In this document: positions 1 through 16,800 of the stretch, one piece after another
Numbering within the stretch: the first letter of the stretch is position 1
How the letters are laid out: each line of letters begins with the position of its first letter
Assembly: GCA_964019415.1 (NCBI GenBank)
Contig: OZ025877.1
Location: 5,903,185 to 5,967,184, forward strand
Origin: Ianthella basta
Lineage: Eukaryota > Porifera > Demospongiae > Verongiida > Ianthellidae
Reading direction: 5' to 3'
DNA length: 64,000 bases
Made by a program: the position numbers and the translations under genes
Notes under the pieces: model-generated
Database searches by the model: none
What the model saw: the letters and a program-made list of their open reading frames with translations, nothing else
Told to the model about the DNA's origin: nothing

Positions 1-208
1 CAAGGTGCTGAGGGGGGCTGGGCATACTGACGAGGACACTCCCTCCTAGCTTGTCAGCAGTAGCTGCATGTTATACACCAGTGAGAGCCAGTGTGGGAGC
101 AAGGGGAAAAAAGGGAGGGAGGGAGGGAGAGAGGGGGTACAGTAGTGGAGGGGGAGGAAGAAGTGGAAGAGGGGAAGGATAAAACAGGAGGGAAGGAACA
201 TACATATA

Positions 209-210
<2 letters not shown>

Positions 211-273
<63 letters not shown>

Positions 274-336
274 GTGTGTGTGTGGTGTGTGTGGTGTGTG
301 ATGTGTGTGGTGTGTGTGTGGTGTGTGATGTGTGTG

Positions 337-423
<87 letters not shown>

Positions 424-533
424 GTGTGTGTGTGTGGTGTGTATGTGTGTGGTATGTGTGGTATGTGTGGTGTGTGTGTGTGGTGTGTATGTGTGTGTAG
501 TGTGTGTGTGTGCGCGCACACATGTGCATGGGT
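211..533. repeat. (TG)n microsatellite, interrupted
   Basis: Long TG tract with GTGTGGTG-type interruptions, ending in a CGCGCACACATG stretch. It lies in a NUP214 intron. Open reading frames of Cys-Val or His-Thr repeats here are artefacts of the dinucleotide. The alternating purine-pyrimidine run could adopt Z-DNA; that is inference. The flank 90-190 is purine-rich (GGGA repeats). I found no further NUP214 exon in 1-554. Confidence 0.95.
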
Positions 534-554
534 GTGTAACTTTAACATTCTTAC

Positions 555-1380
555 CAATGTCATTGATATTGGTGAAGGATGTGTCTGTATTCACTGTGTG
601 TAGTTCAGAGGTCTTAACCGCCAACACTCCTGCAATTGACCCAGCCAGTACAAGAGGACAGGTTATGGACATATAGTACAACAAAGAAATTTCAAGACGT
701 TCACTGCATATCATAGACAAATGTTCCATTGCACAGTAGCACACATTCTGAGCCTTGCTGACACAAGTCGGCATTGCTCTAGAGGTAATGCTGAGGAACA
801 TGAGTATTAATTGTGAAGAAGTCTAAGATGTACATGGAAGTCCAGTGGCGGATCTAGAGGGGGATCCAGGGGTGCAAAGGTACCCCACTTTTGCTAGTCT
901 TGTGTAGGATTTGGGCAGTTTTTAGACCAGAAAGAGGCATGGTGGCCACATATCAGGGGCACTGTGCGTGCACCTAACTACTTTAGAACCCTCCTTTCGG
1001 AAATCCTAGATCCGCCACTGAAGTCAATGAACCGACTGCGCACCAATCAACACACCAGTTACCTTGTTTGACGCCTGCAAATGCAACGCCATACTTGTTC
1101 GACACACACAGCAGGCTCTGGGACTGCGGGACCTCGGCCACCTCTTGCGCCAAACACAACTTTCGACGCGTAATGAAGTAGAAGTCCTACAAATTAAATG
1201 GAGGACAATGAACATGCGGTGGTAAAAGGGTTAACTCTCACATGCTAATTCGGGCAAACTATTCAACCAGATCAAAAACACACGAAACCAAAACTGTAAT
1301 GGAAGAATGGGGAAGATGAAGAGGAATGCTAATAGGAAGGCTGCACTCACCGCATTTTCTTCTTCTGATCCTTCCGCCAT
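555..1380 (-). CDS. NUP214: NUP214 (nuclear pore complex protein), N-terminal part
   Basis: First three exons of the cytoplasmic-face nucleoporin, continuing off the left edge. Exon 1 is 1380-1351 (ATG, ten codons, Glu-rich, donor GCG|gtgagt). Exon 2 is 1186-1063, reading DFYFITRRKL and then LLCVSNKYGVAFAG. Exon 3 is 629-555, reading GVLAVKTSEL. All junctions have GT-AG signals and phases close (0, 1, 1). The family N-terminus has the same layout: a DFxF motif, a short linker, then a SNKYGLVFAG-like motif opening the beta-propeller that binds DDX19 on the cytoplasmic side of the pore. The start is the first ATG in frame and sits in an ATGGCGGA context. Its start codon is 20 bp from that of divergent MAEA. 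Identity rests mainly on the SNKYG..FAG motif and its position. Confidence 0.8.
843..1020. mobile_element. 178-bp MITE with 15-bp inverted ends
   Basis: It begins CAGTGGCGGATCTAG and ends with the complement, CTAGATCCGCCACTG. A 5-bp direct repeat, aagtc, flanks it (838-842 and 1021-1025). It has no coding capacity. The CAGTGGCGG terminus resembles hAT-type ends, but a 5-bp duplication is not the hAT 8 bp, so the superfamily is left open. It lies in NUP214 intron 2, with its right edge 42 bp from the end of exon 2. Confidence 0.85.
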
Positions 1381-1400
1381 ATTTATTCCACGGAAACAAA
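1381..1400. promoter_or_regulatory. 20-bp gap between divergent NUP214 and MAEA start codons
   Basis: The 20 bases atttattccacggaaacaaa are all that separates the two ATGs. The promoter and both 5' UTRs must be tiny or overlap the opposite coding exon. Both starts are in TISU/YY1-like contexts (ATGGCGGA and AAAATGGCCG), elements known to allow initiation with very short leaders. That this operates here is inference. Confidence 0.65.
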
Positions 1401-2270
1401 ATGGCCGGGGAGACACGGAGTTTAGAGCACCCAACCCTGAAGGTATTGGAATCTTGTGATTTTACCCGACTTCCAGTTATGTCAGTACAAATTCTATATG
1501 AGTCACACATATCGACCTACTAGGTGCCGTATGAGTTGCTGAACAAGAAGTTCCGCGCTGCCCAAAAGTCCCTTGACCGTGACATCACCTCTGTGTCGAG
1601 TGGTACTCGGGAGCTGAACACACAGGCAGAGAGGAGTGGAGGCGTGGCCGTGGGGGAAGTGGTGAAGACGTTAGATGCTATGTCGGTGAAGTTGTCTTCA
1701 CTAAAGAAAAGGGTAAGACAGTAGTGGGGTGGTGGTAGTAGTGTTTCTCTAAGCTGCTTTTCAAGGATATAGAAACCTTCTTACTTCTTTAACAACCCTA
1801 CTTAAGGCTGTGAACATGATATTTGCCCTCCTTGGTCCCAATGGTCCAGCACACCCTTCCTATAACTATTACCAGGCTTTATGTTGTAGTGAACTGTTTG
1901 AAATGAAGTGTGCATGTGTTATATCTGCTATCTGTTTAGGCCGCAGATGCTCTTTGTGAGGAGGAGAGGTACCTGGATCAGCTGGCCACCCGCGTCTCTT
2001 ACCTCAAGAACTTTGCCTCCCGCGACATGTCAGATGTGGCCCAGCGTGTGTGGAAGAGACAGAGACTGGACAGGTTCCTCACCGACCACCTCTTCAGGAC
2101 AGGGCACTACAGAACAGCTCTAGCACTGGCAAAGGGATCAGACTTAGGGGTGAGGGGAGGGCAAGTGCACACATGTAACCACACACCAGTTGTTCATGAC
2201 AAGTGCACATGTGTGAAGTGTACCTCACACACACAAGCAGTGTAGGCGCACTCACACTCGCACATGTGCA

Positions 2271-2331
<61 letters not shown>

Positions 2332-2351
2332 GCGCACGCACACACACACAT

Positions 2352-2398
<47 letters not shown>

Positions 2399-4988
2399 CA
2401 CACACACGTGCACGCACGCACGCACACACACACATCCACTGTGACACTTGTATGCACACTGTCAAAATGCACACAAGCACTTAGGTACACACATACTGTA
2501 TGCAGCCACCCATTCCACTCTTATGAGGCATTAATCCTGGTGACCTGTAAATCACGTATGTACTTGTGTGCTGCAGCCTCTAGTGGACACCGACCTGTAT
2601 AGGATGGCTCAGAAGATTGAGGATGCATTACTTCAGCATGACACCAGCCCCTGCCTGGCATGGTGTGCGGAAAACAGGTCAAAGCTGAAGAAGATCAGGG
2701 TAAGACTGCCAGCAGAATGCAGTAGCCATCAGATTGAAAGAGTGCAGCACTCGTGATTGTGTTGTTGTTGTTATTGTTGTTGTGTTGTTTGTTAGAGCTG
2801 CTTGGAGTTTCGTGTGCGAGTGCAAGACTTCATTGAGATGATCAAAGCAGACAAGCGAATGGAGGCAATCAGGTTGGCTGAGCTTTGGCATGAGCAGCCT
2901 CTAAGAGTGGCCTCTGGAGAGTGGCCCTCCAGGGAGAGGCCCTCCAGGGAGTGACCCTCCAGGGAGTGGCCCTCCAGAGAGTGGCCCTCTAGCAAGTGAC
3001 CCTCCAGAGAGTGGCCCTCCAGGGAGTGGCCCTCCAGAGAGTGACTCTCTAGCAAGTGACCCTCCAGAGAGTGGACCTCTAGCAAGTGGCCCTCCAGAGA
3101 GCGGCCCTCCAGGGAGTGACCCTCCAGAGAGTGGCCCTCCAGAGAGTGGCCCTCTGGAGAGTGGCCCTCCAGGGAGTGGCCCTCCAGAGAGTGGCCCTCC
3201 AGAGAGTGGCCCTCCAGGGAGTGGCCCTCCAGGGAGTGGCCCTCTGGAGAGCGGCCCTCTGGAGAGCGGCCCTCTGGAGAGCGGCCCTCCAGAGAGCGGC
3301 CCTCCAGAGAGCGGCTCTCCAGAGAGCGGCCCTCCAGAGAGCGGCCCTCCAGGGAGCGGCCCTCCAGGGAGTGGCCCTCCAGGGAGTGACCCTGCAGAGA
3401 GTGGCCCTCCAGGGAGTGGCCCTCTGGAGAGCGGCCCTCCAGGGAGTGGCCCTCTGGAGAGCGGCCCTCCAGAGAGCGGCCCTCCAGAGAGCGGCCCTCC
3501 AGAGAGTGGCCCTCCAGGGAGTGGCCCTCCAGGGAGTGGCCCTCCAGGGAGTGGCCCTCCAGAGAGTGGCCCTCCAGGGAGTGGCCCTCTGGAGAGCGGC
3601 CCTCCAGAGAGCGGCCCTCCAGAGAGTGGCCCTCCAGGGAGTGGCCCTCCAGAGAGTGACCCTGCAGAGAGTGACCCTGCAGAGAGTGGCCCTCCAGGGA
3701 GCGGCCCTCCAGAGAGCGGCCCTCCAGAGAGCGGCCCTCCAGAGAGTGGCCCTCCAGGGAGAGGCCCCCAGGATGTGTCCCTCTAGGGAGCAATGTTACC
3801 ACCTAAGATCAGTTGAGTAGGATACAACATTTAGGTTTCTATAGTGACATGACAGACATTGTCACATTAGTGTGTATGTATGTTGTTGTGTTAACTGACA
3901 TGATGTGTGCTACTGCATGGTACGTAGGTATGCTCGCAAGTACTTGAGCAATGTTGAGCCAGAACTACTTTCAGAGTTTCAGGAGGCAATGGCCCTTCTA
4001 GCCTTCAGCCTTGACACCAAGTGTATGAAGTACCGGGTGAGTGGGGGCTAGCTGGTCTGGTGGGTGGAATCCAAGGATTGGAAGGGTGGGTGGGACTGCT
4101 GGTCAGAGTTCATGGAATGGGAGCAGAGTGTGGAGAGGGTAGAGCCGTTGGTCTGGGGCACTGGGAGCTGTGTGTAGCCCCTGTATAGACTGGTGTGTGT
4201 AGCCCCTGTATAGACTGGTGTGTGTAGCCCCTGTATAGACTGGTGTGTGTAGCCCCTGTATAGACTGGTGTGTGTAGCCCCTGTATAGACTGGTGTGTGT
4301 AGCCCCTGTATAGACTGGTGTGTGTAGCCCCTGTATAGACTGGTGTGTGTAGCCCCTGTATAGACTGGTGTGTGTAGCCCCTGTATAGACTGGTGTGTGT
4401 AGCCCCTGTATAGACTGGTGTGTGTAGCCCCTGTATAGACTGGTGTGTGTAGCCCCTGTATAGACTGGTGTGTGTAGCCCCTGTATAGACTGGTGTGTGT
4501 AGCCCCTGTATAGACTGGTGTGTGTAGCCCCTGTATAGACTGGTGTGTGTAGCCCCTGTATAGACTGGTGTGTGTAGCCCCTGTATAGACTGGTGTGTGT
4601 AGCCCCTGTATAGACTGGTGTGTGTAGCCCCTGTATAGACTGGTGTGTGTAGCCCCTGTATAGACTGGTGTGTGTAGCCCCTGTATAGACTGGTGTGTGT
4701 AGCCCCTGTATAGACTGGTGTGTGTAGCCCCTGTATAGACTGGTGTGTGTAGCCCCTGTATACAGTAGACTGGTGTGTTCTTGTTTCTTGTAATGTTCAT
4801 TGGAGTAACATGTCTATTGCCTGTAGAAGCTGTTCTCTGATGAAAGGTGGAAGGAGTTGGTGGAGTTGTTTCGTTCAGAGAACTTTGCAATGCATCAACT
4901 GAACCACCACTCCATGCTGTCTGCTACTGTGCAGGCTGGGCTCTCTGCACTCAAGACACCGTATCTACTGCTTCTTGTAGCTCTTATA

Positions 4989-5028
<40 letters not shown>

Positions 5029-5878
5029 GTGTGTCTGTGTGTGCGTGCATGTGTGTGTGTGCATGTGTGTGGGTGTGTGGTGGGTGTGTATGTTGCAAGC
5101 ATAAATGTGCATGTGTGTGCATTTGTATATTTTGTATGTACATACTGTAACTATATTTGCATAGCAATAGAATAAGGTAATGTAGTCCATTACCATAATG
5201 TGTCATGTCAGTGCTGTGTGTGTACATGTATGTATGCTGTATAAATGAGGTATTGTGTTCCATGGTTCCTTAGCCTGTCCCAGTCAGTGCTATGACAGTG
5301 AGAGCTACAACATGCAGTGCCCAGTCTGTTCAAAGGTCTTCAATGAACTGGCTGATCCATTGCCATTCTCCCATCACGCTCAGTCACAGCTCATTTGTGC
5401 CCTGTCGGGAGAGCCGATCAATGAACACAACCCACCAATGGCCCTCCCCAATGGGCACATCTATGGAGAGAATGTAAGTGTGTGATAGGTAGTGCAAACA
5501 TGTATGTATGTAAGGGTGGTGTGTGAAGGGTGTGTGTGAGAGTGGTGAGTGAGGGTGTAGCAGTGTGTGGGATGTGAGGCTGTGAATGTGAGGCTGTGAA
5601 TGTGAGTCTGATGTGAGAGTGGGGCGTACCTACCTAGAGTAGGTCACATCTGGACACAGTGGTGAGGTGTGGGTAGGCTGTGTGATTATTTCAGTCAGTG
5701 TACTGTGTGCTCACCTGTGGTGTGGGAGCATTGTCCTTGTGTATAGGATGTACTGCCTGTGTTTGCTGTACTGCAGGCTTTGCAGAAAATGGCCGAGGAG
5801 AATGAAGGGCGTATCACTTGTCTAAGGACACATGAAGAGTTTAGTATTGACGAAGCAAGGAAGGTCTTTGTAATGTGA
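1401..5878 (+). CDS. MAEA: MAEA (CTLH/GID complex E3 ubiquitin ligase subunit)
   Basis: Nine exons: 1401-1442, 1524-1712, 1940-2149, 2577-2699, 2796-2872, 3928-4036, 4827-4960, 5284-5473, 5777-5878. Phases all close, giving about 391 residues against 396 in human. Order: N-terminal motif [20 protein letters not shown], a coiled region, a LisH motif around [24 protein letters not shown] and CRA helices ([14 protein letters not shown], then [11 protein letters not shown]), and the C-terminal GID-type RING-like domain with [23 protein letters not shown] and [15 protein letters not shown]. In the family this subunit pairs with RMND5 to ubiquitinate substrates. At exon 8 I chose the acceptor that joins KTP to QCYD, matching the family. 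Two minisatellites fill introns 5 and 6. Candidate poly(A) signals lie at 6382 and 6386. Confidence 0.95.
2272..2436. repeat. (CA)n microsatellite in MAEA intron 3
   Basis: CA dinucleotide tract with CGCG and CACG interruptions. It is confined to the intron between exons 1940-2149 and 2577-2699. Confidence 0.95.
2897..3785. repeat. 15-bp minisatellite, about 59 copies, MAEA intron 5
   Basis: Tandem array of a 15-bp unit close to GTGGCCCTCCAGAGA, with a few recurring variants (GGGA for GAGA, CTGG for CCAG, GCGG for GTGG). The period is a multiple of three and the unit has no stop, so both strands stay open for about 250-340 codons. The apparent proteins (SLEGH or VALQR repeats) are artefacts. 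It lies 25 bp past the exon 5 donor and spans most of the intron. Confidence 0.95.
4171..4775. repeat. 25-bp minisatellite, 24 near-identical copies, MAEA intron 6
   Basis: Unit of 25 bp, TGTGTAGCCCC followed by TGTATAGACTGGTG. I see 24 head-to-tail copies with essentially no divergence; the last carries a 5-bp insertion. Three units make 75 bp, so a long false ORF arises on the minus strand. The homogeneity implies recent expansion or gene conversion, unlike the diverged 15-bp array 0.4 kb upstream. Confidence 0.97.
4989..5080. repeat. (TG)n microsatellite in MAEA intron 7
   Basis: TG and CG dinucleotide tract beginning about 30 bp after the exon 7 donor. Confidence 0.9.
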
Positions 5879-6787
5879 CGTGAACTGCATGGTGTCAGCC
5901 TCTTCCTTCCAACAGTGCCCTAGCCGCCCCATACACATTGTATTCTCCAGTATTCCCACATGTGGTTTAATAATTGCAGCTCTATGGCTGCTTTATGCAT
6001 GTGTGTAATTTTCCATAGTCGCCCCACTGCGTGGGCCACTTGATACAGTACAATGTACTTACTGTACCAGACGGTAGACTTGAACATGCATGCAAGTCAG
6101 AAGCATACATGTGTATGCAAACATCACTGCCACCAATAGCTCAGTGCACTGCATGACAGGATGCACATGCTAGCCTTAATTTACATCTACAGTTGGAGCG
6201 GTGTGCATGCGTACAGTAGGTGTAAGTTCATACTGTGTATTCTGAGAAGTTGAGAGCTATAGAGCTTCAGTCCATGGCTACAAGTTGGTGTATGGTATGG
6301 ATGTCTTATTTCACCTGGGGAAGCCTTTAGCCATGAGGCTACTTCACAAGGCACCCAGAACAGTACAGACACAAGCAGTAAAATAAATAAAGAGGGGGGG
6401 GGGGGGGGGGGGTGGGGGGTATGTTGTGCAACTGTCATCTACTCTTTGAGATACTATACACATGAAACTGGGATGTGCACTACACAGTACATAATACTAC
6501 ATACGTATATAGCTACTATAGAGCTAGTGCATGCTGTGTATACCATAGTACACAGCCTGCACACACTGTGTCATGCAGTAGAGGAGACATGCGCTCATGT
6601 ATGAGAGTACGTACCAAGTTCATGAACAAAGTGCATGTATGACATAACGTTTTGTGCCCACTGTGGCATAAGAACACTCATTTTACAAAATCAAATCTCA
6701 ATAGATAAATGTTTTGTTTACTAAACTTAGTGGCACTGTACGTAGATAAGTAGAGAATAAAATCAAAGTGTTTGTGTGCTGTGGCCC
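5879..6787. other. Intergenic, MAEA and TAF6L 3' ends
   Basis: Convergent 3' regions. It contains overlapping AATAAA signals at 6382-6391, followed by a G homopolymer of about 20 bases (6393-6418 with one T). No coding signal was seen on either strand. Confidence 0.7.
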
Positions 6788-12424
<5,637 letters not shown>

Positions 12425-12479
12425 TTTACTACCAGATTAGGGGATTTCCCCAGACTTCGTAACCTACTACCTGTTGTTG
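12425..12479. promoter_or_regulatory. 55-bp bidirectional gap between TAF6L and CDPF1 starts
   Basis: The two start codons are head to head with 55 bp between them. TAF6L starts in AAAATGGCGGACG, a TISU/YY1-like context. No TATA box is evident. The gap must serve both genes unless transcription starts inside the opposite first exon. Confidence 0.65.
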
Positions 12480-13545
12480 ATGTCGAGTGAAGGCGCTAAA
12501 AACTACTTCAAATGTAGCTCGTGTGGACTGGTTGCCCCGTACCACAGCTTTGGAAGAGAAACAAAGTTGTCCAAGTCTCTAGTGTCAGTTCAATTCCATC
12601 ACACACGGTCTAGGACTGCTTATTGCAGATGCTCATTCATGCGAAGTGTTGTCGTCTGCAGGTTTATGCACTGTTTATGCTGATTCTGTTCGCAGTCTTC
12701 TCGAGGATGCCTATATCATGCAAGATCCATTCTCCCCAGAGCCAAAGCCGCTCATCCTTGGCTCACTCTGTGCTGTGTGCAGCAAGTCAGTGTGTATTGC
12801 ACAAGTGAGTCAGTGCTCCCCTTGCAATGTAGCCTCTACAGCCATTCAGTGCACAAGTGTATGTGTACTACCACAAAACTACTGAAGTTGAGCTGCTAGG
12901 TATACCTACATAGCTGTAGTATGTACACACCAACTGATACAAACTGTACATTGATCTCTGCTGCACAGCACAGCAGTAATATTCATGCATACAAAAGAAC
13001 AGTGTATGAGATGTAAAGTGATAGTTATTGCAGTGAGGTGTGGTATGTGTTTACTGGTCAAACTAGAGGATCCTGCCCTCAGCACTAGCAAGGTCACCAC
13101 CTGGGGGATGGTATGCCGACCTTGGACCTCTTGGGGCTATTTCACTTTACACTTGCTACCATGCATGCCTTGCATGTATATCTTGCATCATTGTGAATAC
13201 ATTCTTGCACACAAGGTATTGAGCTATATGGAGGGGGCCACCCGAAGTGACCCTTGTCACGTTTGTGTACTACTGTGCAACATAATTATATGTACATTGC
13301 TGTCTCTGTTGACCTCTGACACACTGCAGACTTGTAGCATTTTCTACACCAAGAGATTCTGTCTAAAGTGTGCACTGGACAATCTGTCAGAATTTCCTCT
13401 TCAAATGCAGCAGGTGCAGTGAGGATGCCCCATATAATATGCATGCAGGACATATTTATGTCAATAACTCCAGCTGTCTGCTGTACTGTCCTACATACAG
13501 GAGATCCAGAAACAAGCCAAGGCCCTGTGTGATGAACCACCCTAG
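12480..13545 (+). CDS. CDPF1: CDPF1 (cysteine-rich DPF motif protein 1)
   Basis: Four exons: 12480 to about 12574, 12696-12804, 13330-13413, 13501-13545, giving about 110 residues against 123 in human. The family signature is complete: CSSCGLVAPY near the N-terminus, EDAYIMQDPF with the DPF motif, CAVCSKSVC, then CSIFYTKRFCLKCALDN. The paired cysteines suggest a small zinc-binding fold; I know of no established biochemical function. The exon 1 donor is uncertain: gtctct after 12574 or gttgtc after 12565 both give the required phase, neither being strong. The stop lies 162 bp from that of convergent NCAPG. The intron 12805-13329 holds nothing recognisable. Confidence 0.92.
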
Positions 13546-13707
13546 CTGTCTTGCAGCAAACAATGTGCGGTGACAATAGTTTGTGTATATTGCAGTTTAC
13601 ACTCTCTGTGGAACTTGTATGCATGTATGACTATCGCGGGTAGAATGGACAGTTGTGCTTTTGTGTGTACTGTGTGTGCTAACATGCAAGTGAGTGCTAA
13701 AGAGTGC

Positions 13708-13815
13708 TCATTTGGCACTGTCGAGCAGGCCTTCTTCAGAATCTGAGTCCTCCTTACTCCCTGCATGGATGAGTGGAAGAAGAGGGTGCGTTCATCACAC
13801 ACATGTAAATGGCAA

Positions 13816-13846
<31 letters not shown>

Positions 13847-16800
13847 AGAGAACACACTTGAGTCAGGGTCTGTTTGTCCAATGTCCTCCTCCTCTGCCTC
13901 AGCAGAACCATCCTCTGCCATTGAACTTAAGAGCACTTTCAACTTCTCCAAATAGCGCTTGCTAACATGGTCCGTCACACTCTGAATTTGTATACAGTCA
14001 AGTTATCTACTAAATGATACCATAGCTACACATACCACACAGGCATGCACATAGTGCCAAATATGACATCCACACACACATGCACACAACTGTATGTAAT
14101 GCACTTACGTCAAGCAGGTCTTCAATGAGGGCTTTTAGCGCATGCACTGTGTCCTGAACAAGAGAAGAGCAGAATGACATTGGGCGAGACTACAGGCACC
14201 ACAGGTTACTAGGAGTGCAACACCGCCAGCATGAAAAGTCATACTTGATAGACATACAGTAGAACTGGTAGTTAGGTATATCTGCTCGATGTGTGCGTCT
14301 CTCTGGTAAAGTTCCACTGCGACGGTTAGATAAGTTACGCAGCTTTATATGATTGATTATTGTCTATTACTTCTGAAAATCACAGTTAGAGCACTTCCCA
14401 CTTTGGTAATGAGATAACAGTTCACTTCCAGAAAATCAGACGAAGAAGTCTGCTATATTTCAGTGCCATCATAGTAGGCCTGATATTCTTGAACAGGTTA
14501 CATGCCATGTGGGAAGACAATTGTCTGCTGGCTTTCATGTCACTCTTGCTGATGACTCAGCCTGATGCCATACAAATGCATTGCTGGAGGATGTAGCAGG
14601 GCCAATGGAGACAACATTTCACTGATCATTTTCCAAAGAGTGATAGTCTGTGGAAGCAGTGTTCAGCAGCTGTTGGCAGGTATAGTGAGGATTAGGAGGA
14701 GCCTACTGATACAGTATGTCAATGCTGTGCAGCATGCACTTTGAGGCTACCTGCTACGGCGACGAGGCATTTCAACGGGAGAGCAAGAGAAGTGCCAGCT
14801 GGTGGTGCTGTGCCTGGCTCATGATATGCCAATGGCCGGACACCTGGGGATCACCAAAACCAAGGACCGCATCCTCCAACGTTACTACTGGCCTGGGATT
14901 CTTGCAGAGGTGGCCAAGTATTGTAAATCTTGCGAGATCTGCCAAAAGAGTCAGCCTCGACATCCAGCTCGGGCAGAGATGGAACCAATGCCTTTGGTGT
15001 CCCAACCCTTCCGTAGGGTCGCTATGGACATTGTGGGACCTTTGCCTTGCAAAGAGAGGCAACCAATTTATACTCACGTTCTGTGACTACGCAACGCGGT
15101 ATCCTGAAGCAGTGGCCCTACCCAGCGTGGAGGCCCCTCATGTTGCCAAAGAATTGATGACCATCTTTTCAAGATTGGGAGTTCCAGAACAGACCTTGAC
15201 CAACTAGGGTACTAATTTTATGTCTGCCACCCTTGATGAAGTTTATTGCTTGCTGCAGGTGGAGAAAACCCGCACTTTCCCATACCACCCCGGACTGACG
15301 GCTTGGTGGAATGATTCAATGCCACCCTCAAGTCAATGCTGGAAAAGTTTGTGGGCCAGAAGGGGAAGGATTGGGATGAGTACTTGCCGTATTTGTTATT
15401 TGTCTATCGAGAAGTTCCTCAAGAGTCAACTGGGTTTTCCCCGTTTAAACTGTTGTTTGGACAGAGGGTACGTGGGCCCCTGGACATCTTCAAGGAAGCC
15501 TGGACAGCCCAGGAAGGAAAGGAAACCTCGGCAGTTGTGCACATGATGGAGATGCAAGAGAGACTCTAGGAGATGTCTGACGTGGTAAAAGAGGTGGCAG
15601 AGAGAGCCCAAACCTGCCAAAAGGGCTACTACGATCAGCATGCCAGGAAGAGAGTTCTGTCTCCTGGTGACAAGGTGTTAGTTTTACTGCCAAGTTCAGC
15701 CAACAAGCTCAAGTTGGAGTGGGTTGGGCCTTATCAAGTGTCAAGACGGCTGAATGATGTGGACTATGAGGTGTGGAAACACCAGGGAGACACAGAGGGA
15801 AGAAGATATTCCACATCAATCTCTTGAAAAAGTGGATTGACCCTCAGATTGTTTTGTTTGCTACAGCAGGAATAGAGAGATGGAGGTTGAGCAGTCTCAG
15901 GCTAGGGAAGGTGATGACCAGTACGGACCACTGGTGGAGGTCAGTGGTTTGGAGGAGAGATTGTATCCCTTTCGGTCTGAGCCTGCTGAGACAACTCTCA
16001 GCCCAGAGCTCACCCCCAACCTTGATGAGTCCAAGAGGGATGAACTCTGCTCATTGATATCGCAGTTTCCATCAGTTTTCAGTGACAAACCCGGATGCAC
16101 TACAGTGACTCAACATGAAGTCTGTGGGGGATGCTGCACCAATCCATCAGAGGCTGTACCGGATCCCCATTCACAAAGGGCAGCCATGAAACAGGAGTTG
16201 GACCAGATGCTGGCTGAGAATACCATCCAGCCATCGACGAGTCTGTGGGCCTCCCCCATTGTCTTAGTACCAAGGAAAGATGGGGAGGTACAATTCTGTG
16301 TGGATTTCCACAGGGTGAATCGAGTAGCTAAATTTGTCGCTTACCCATATGCCTACACTCTCCCCCACTTTACCTATGCTGATAGTGTTTGGAACACTTG
16401 TACAGCTGCTCAAAGTGTGAAACTTGAATGCATCCAAAACTATGCTGCACGCCTAATCCTCCAACAGCGCAGAGAGGTCTCGGCCACATGGATGCGCAAG
16501 CAACTAGGCTGGCCAACTCTTGCGTCCAGAAGGAGGTTGAGTGAAGCAATAGTCACCTTCCGTTGTACCTCAGGGCTCAGCCCACTCAACCTGTCTACCC
16601 TTTTCAAGCCTGCAGTGTCAGTTCACCATCATGGCACAAGATATGCCTCTTCCAATAGCCTCTACCCACCTAGAGTGTCTACCGAGTTTGGTAAAAAGTC
16701 CTTTGCTTTCTGTGGAGCCCAGCTATGGAACTTGCTGCCACCTAATCTAAGGCAAACCAAGAACCTTGACGTGCTTATGTTTATGACACGATCTCATTTT

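Noticed and set aside
46..801. Long His-Thr ORF on the minus strand
   Set aside because: Microsatellite-driven; only 555-629 of it is a supported exon (NUP214).
2792..3820. Open frames of 244-336 codons on both strands (SLEGH and VALQR repeats)
   Set aside because: Product of a 15-bp tandem repeat without stops inside a MAEA intron; no start context or splice support.
4171..4775. CRISPR-like array
   Set aside because: Contiguous 25-bp repeats with no unique spacers, in an animal intron.
4048..4890. 280-codon minus-strand frame with a 25-residue repeat
   Set aside because: Arises from the 25-bp minisatellite (three units equal 75 bp); intronic.
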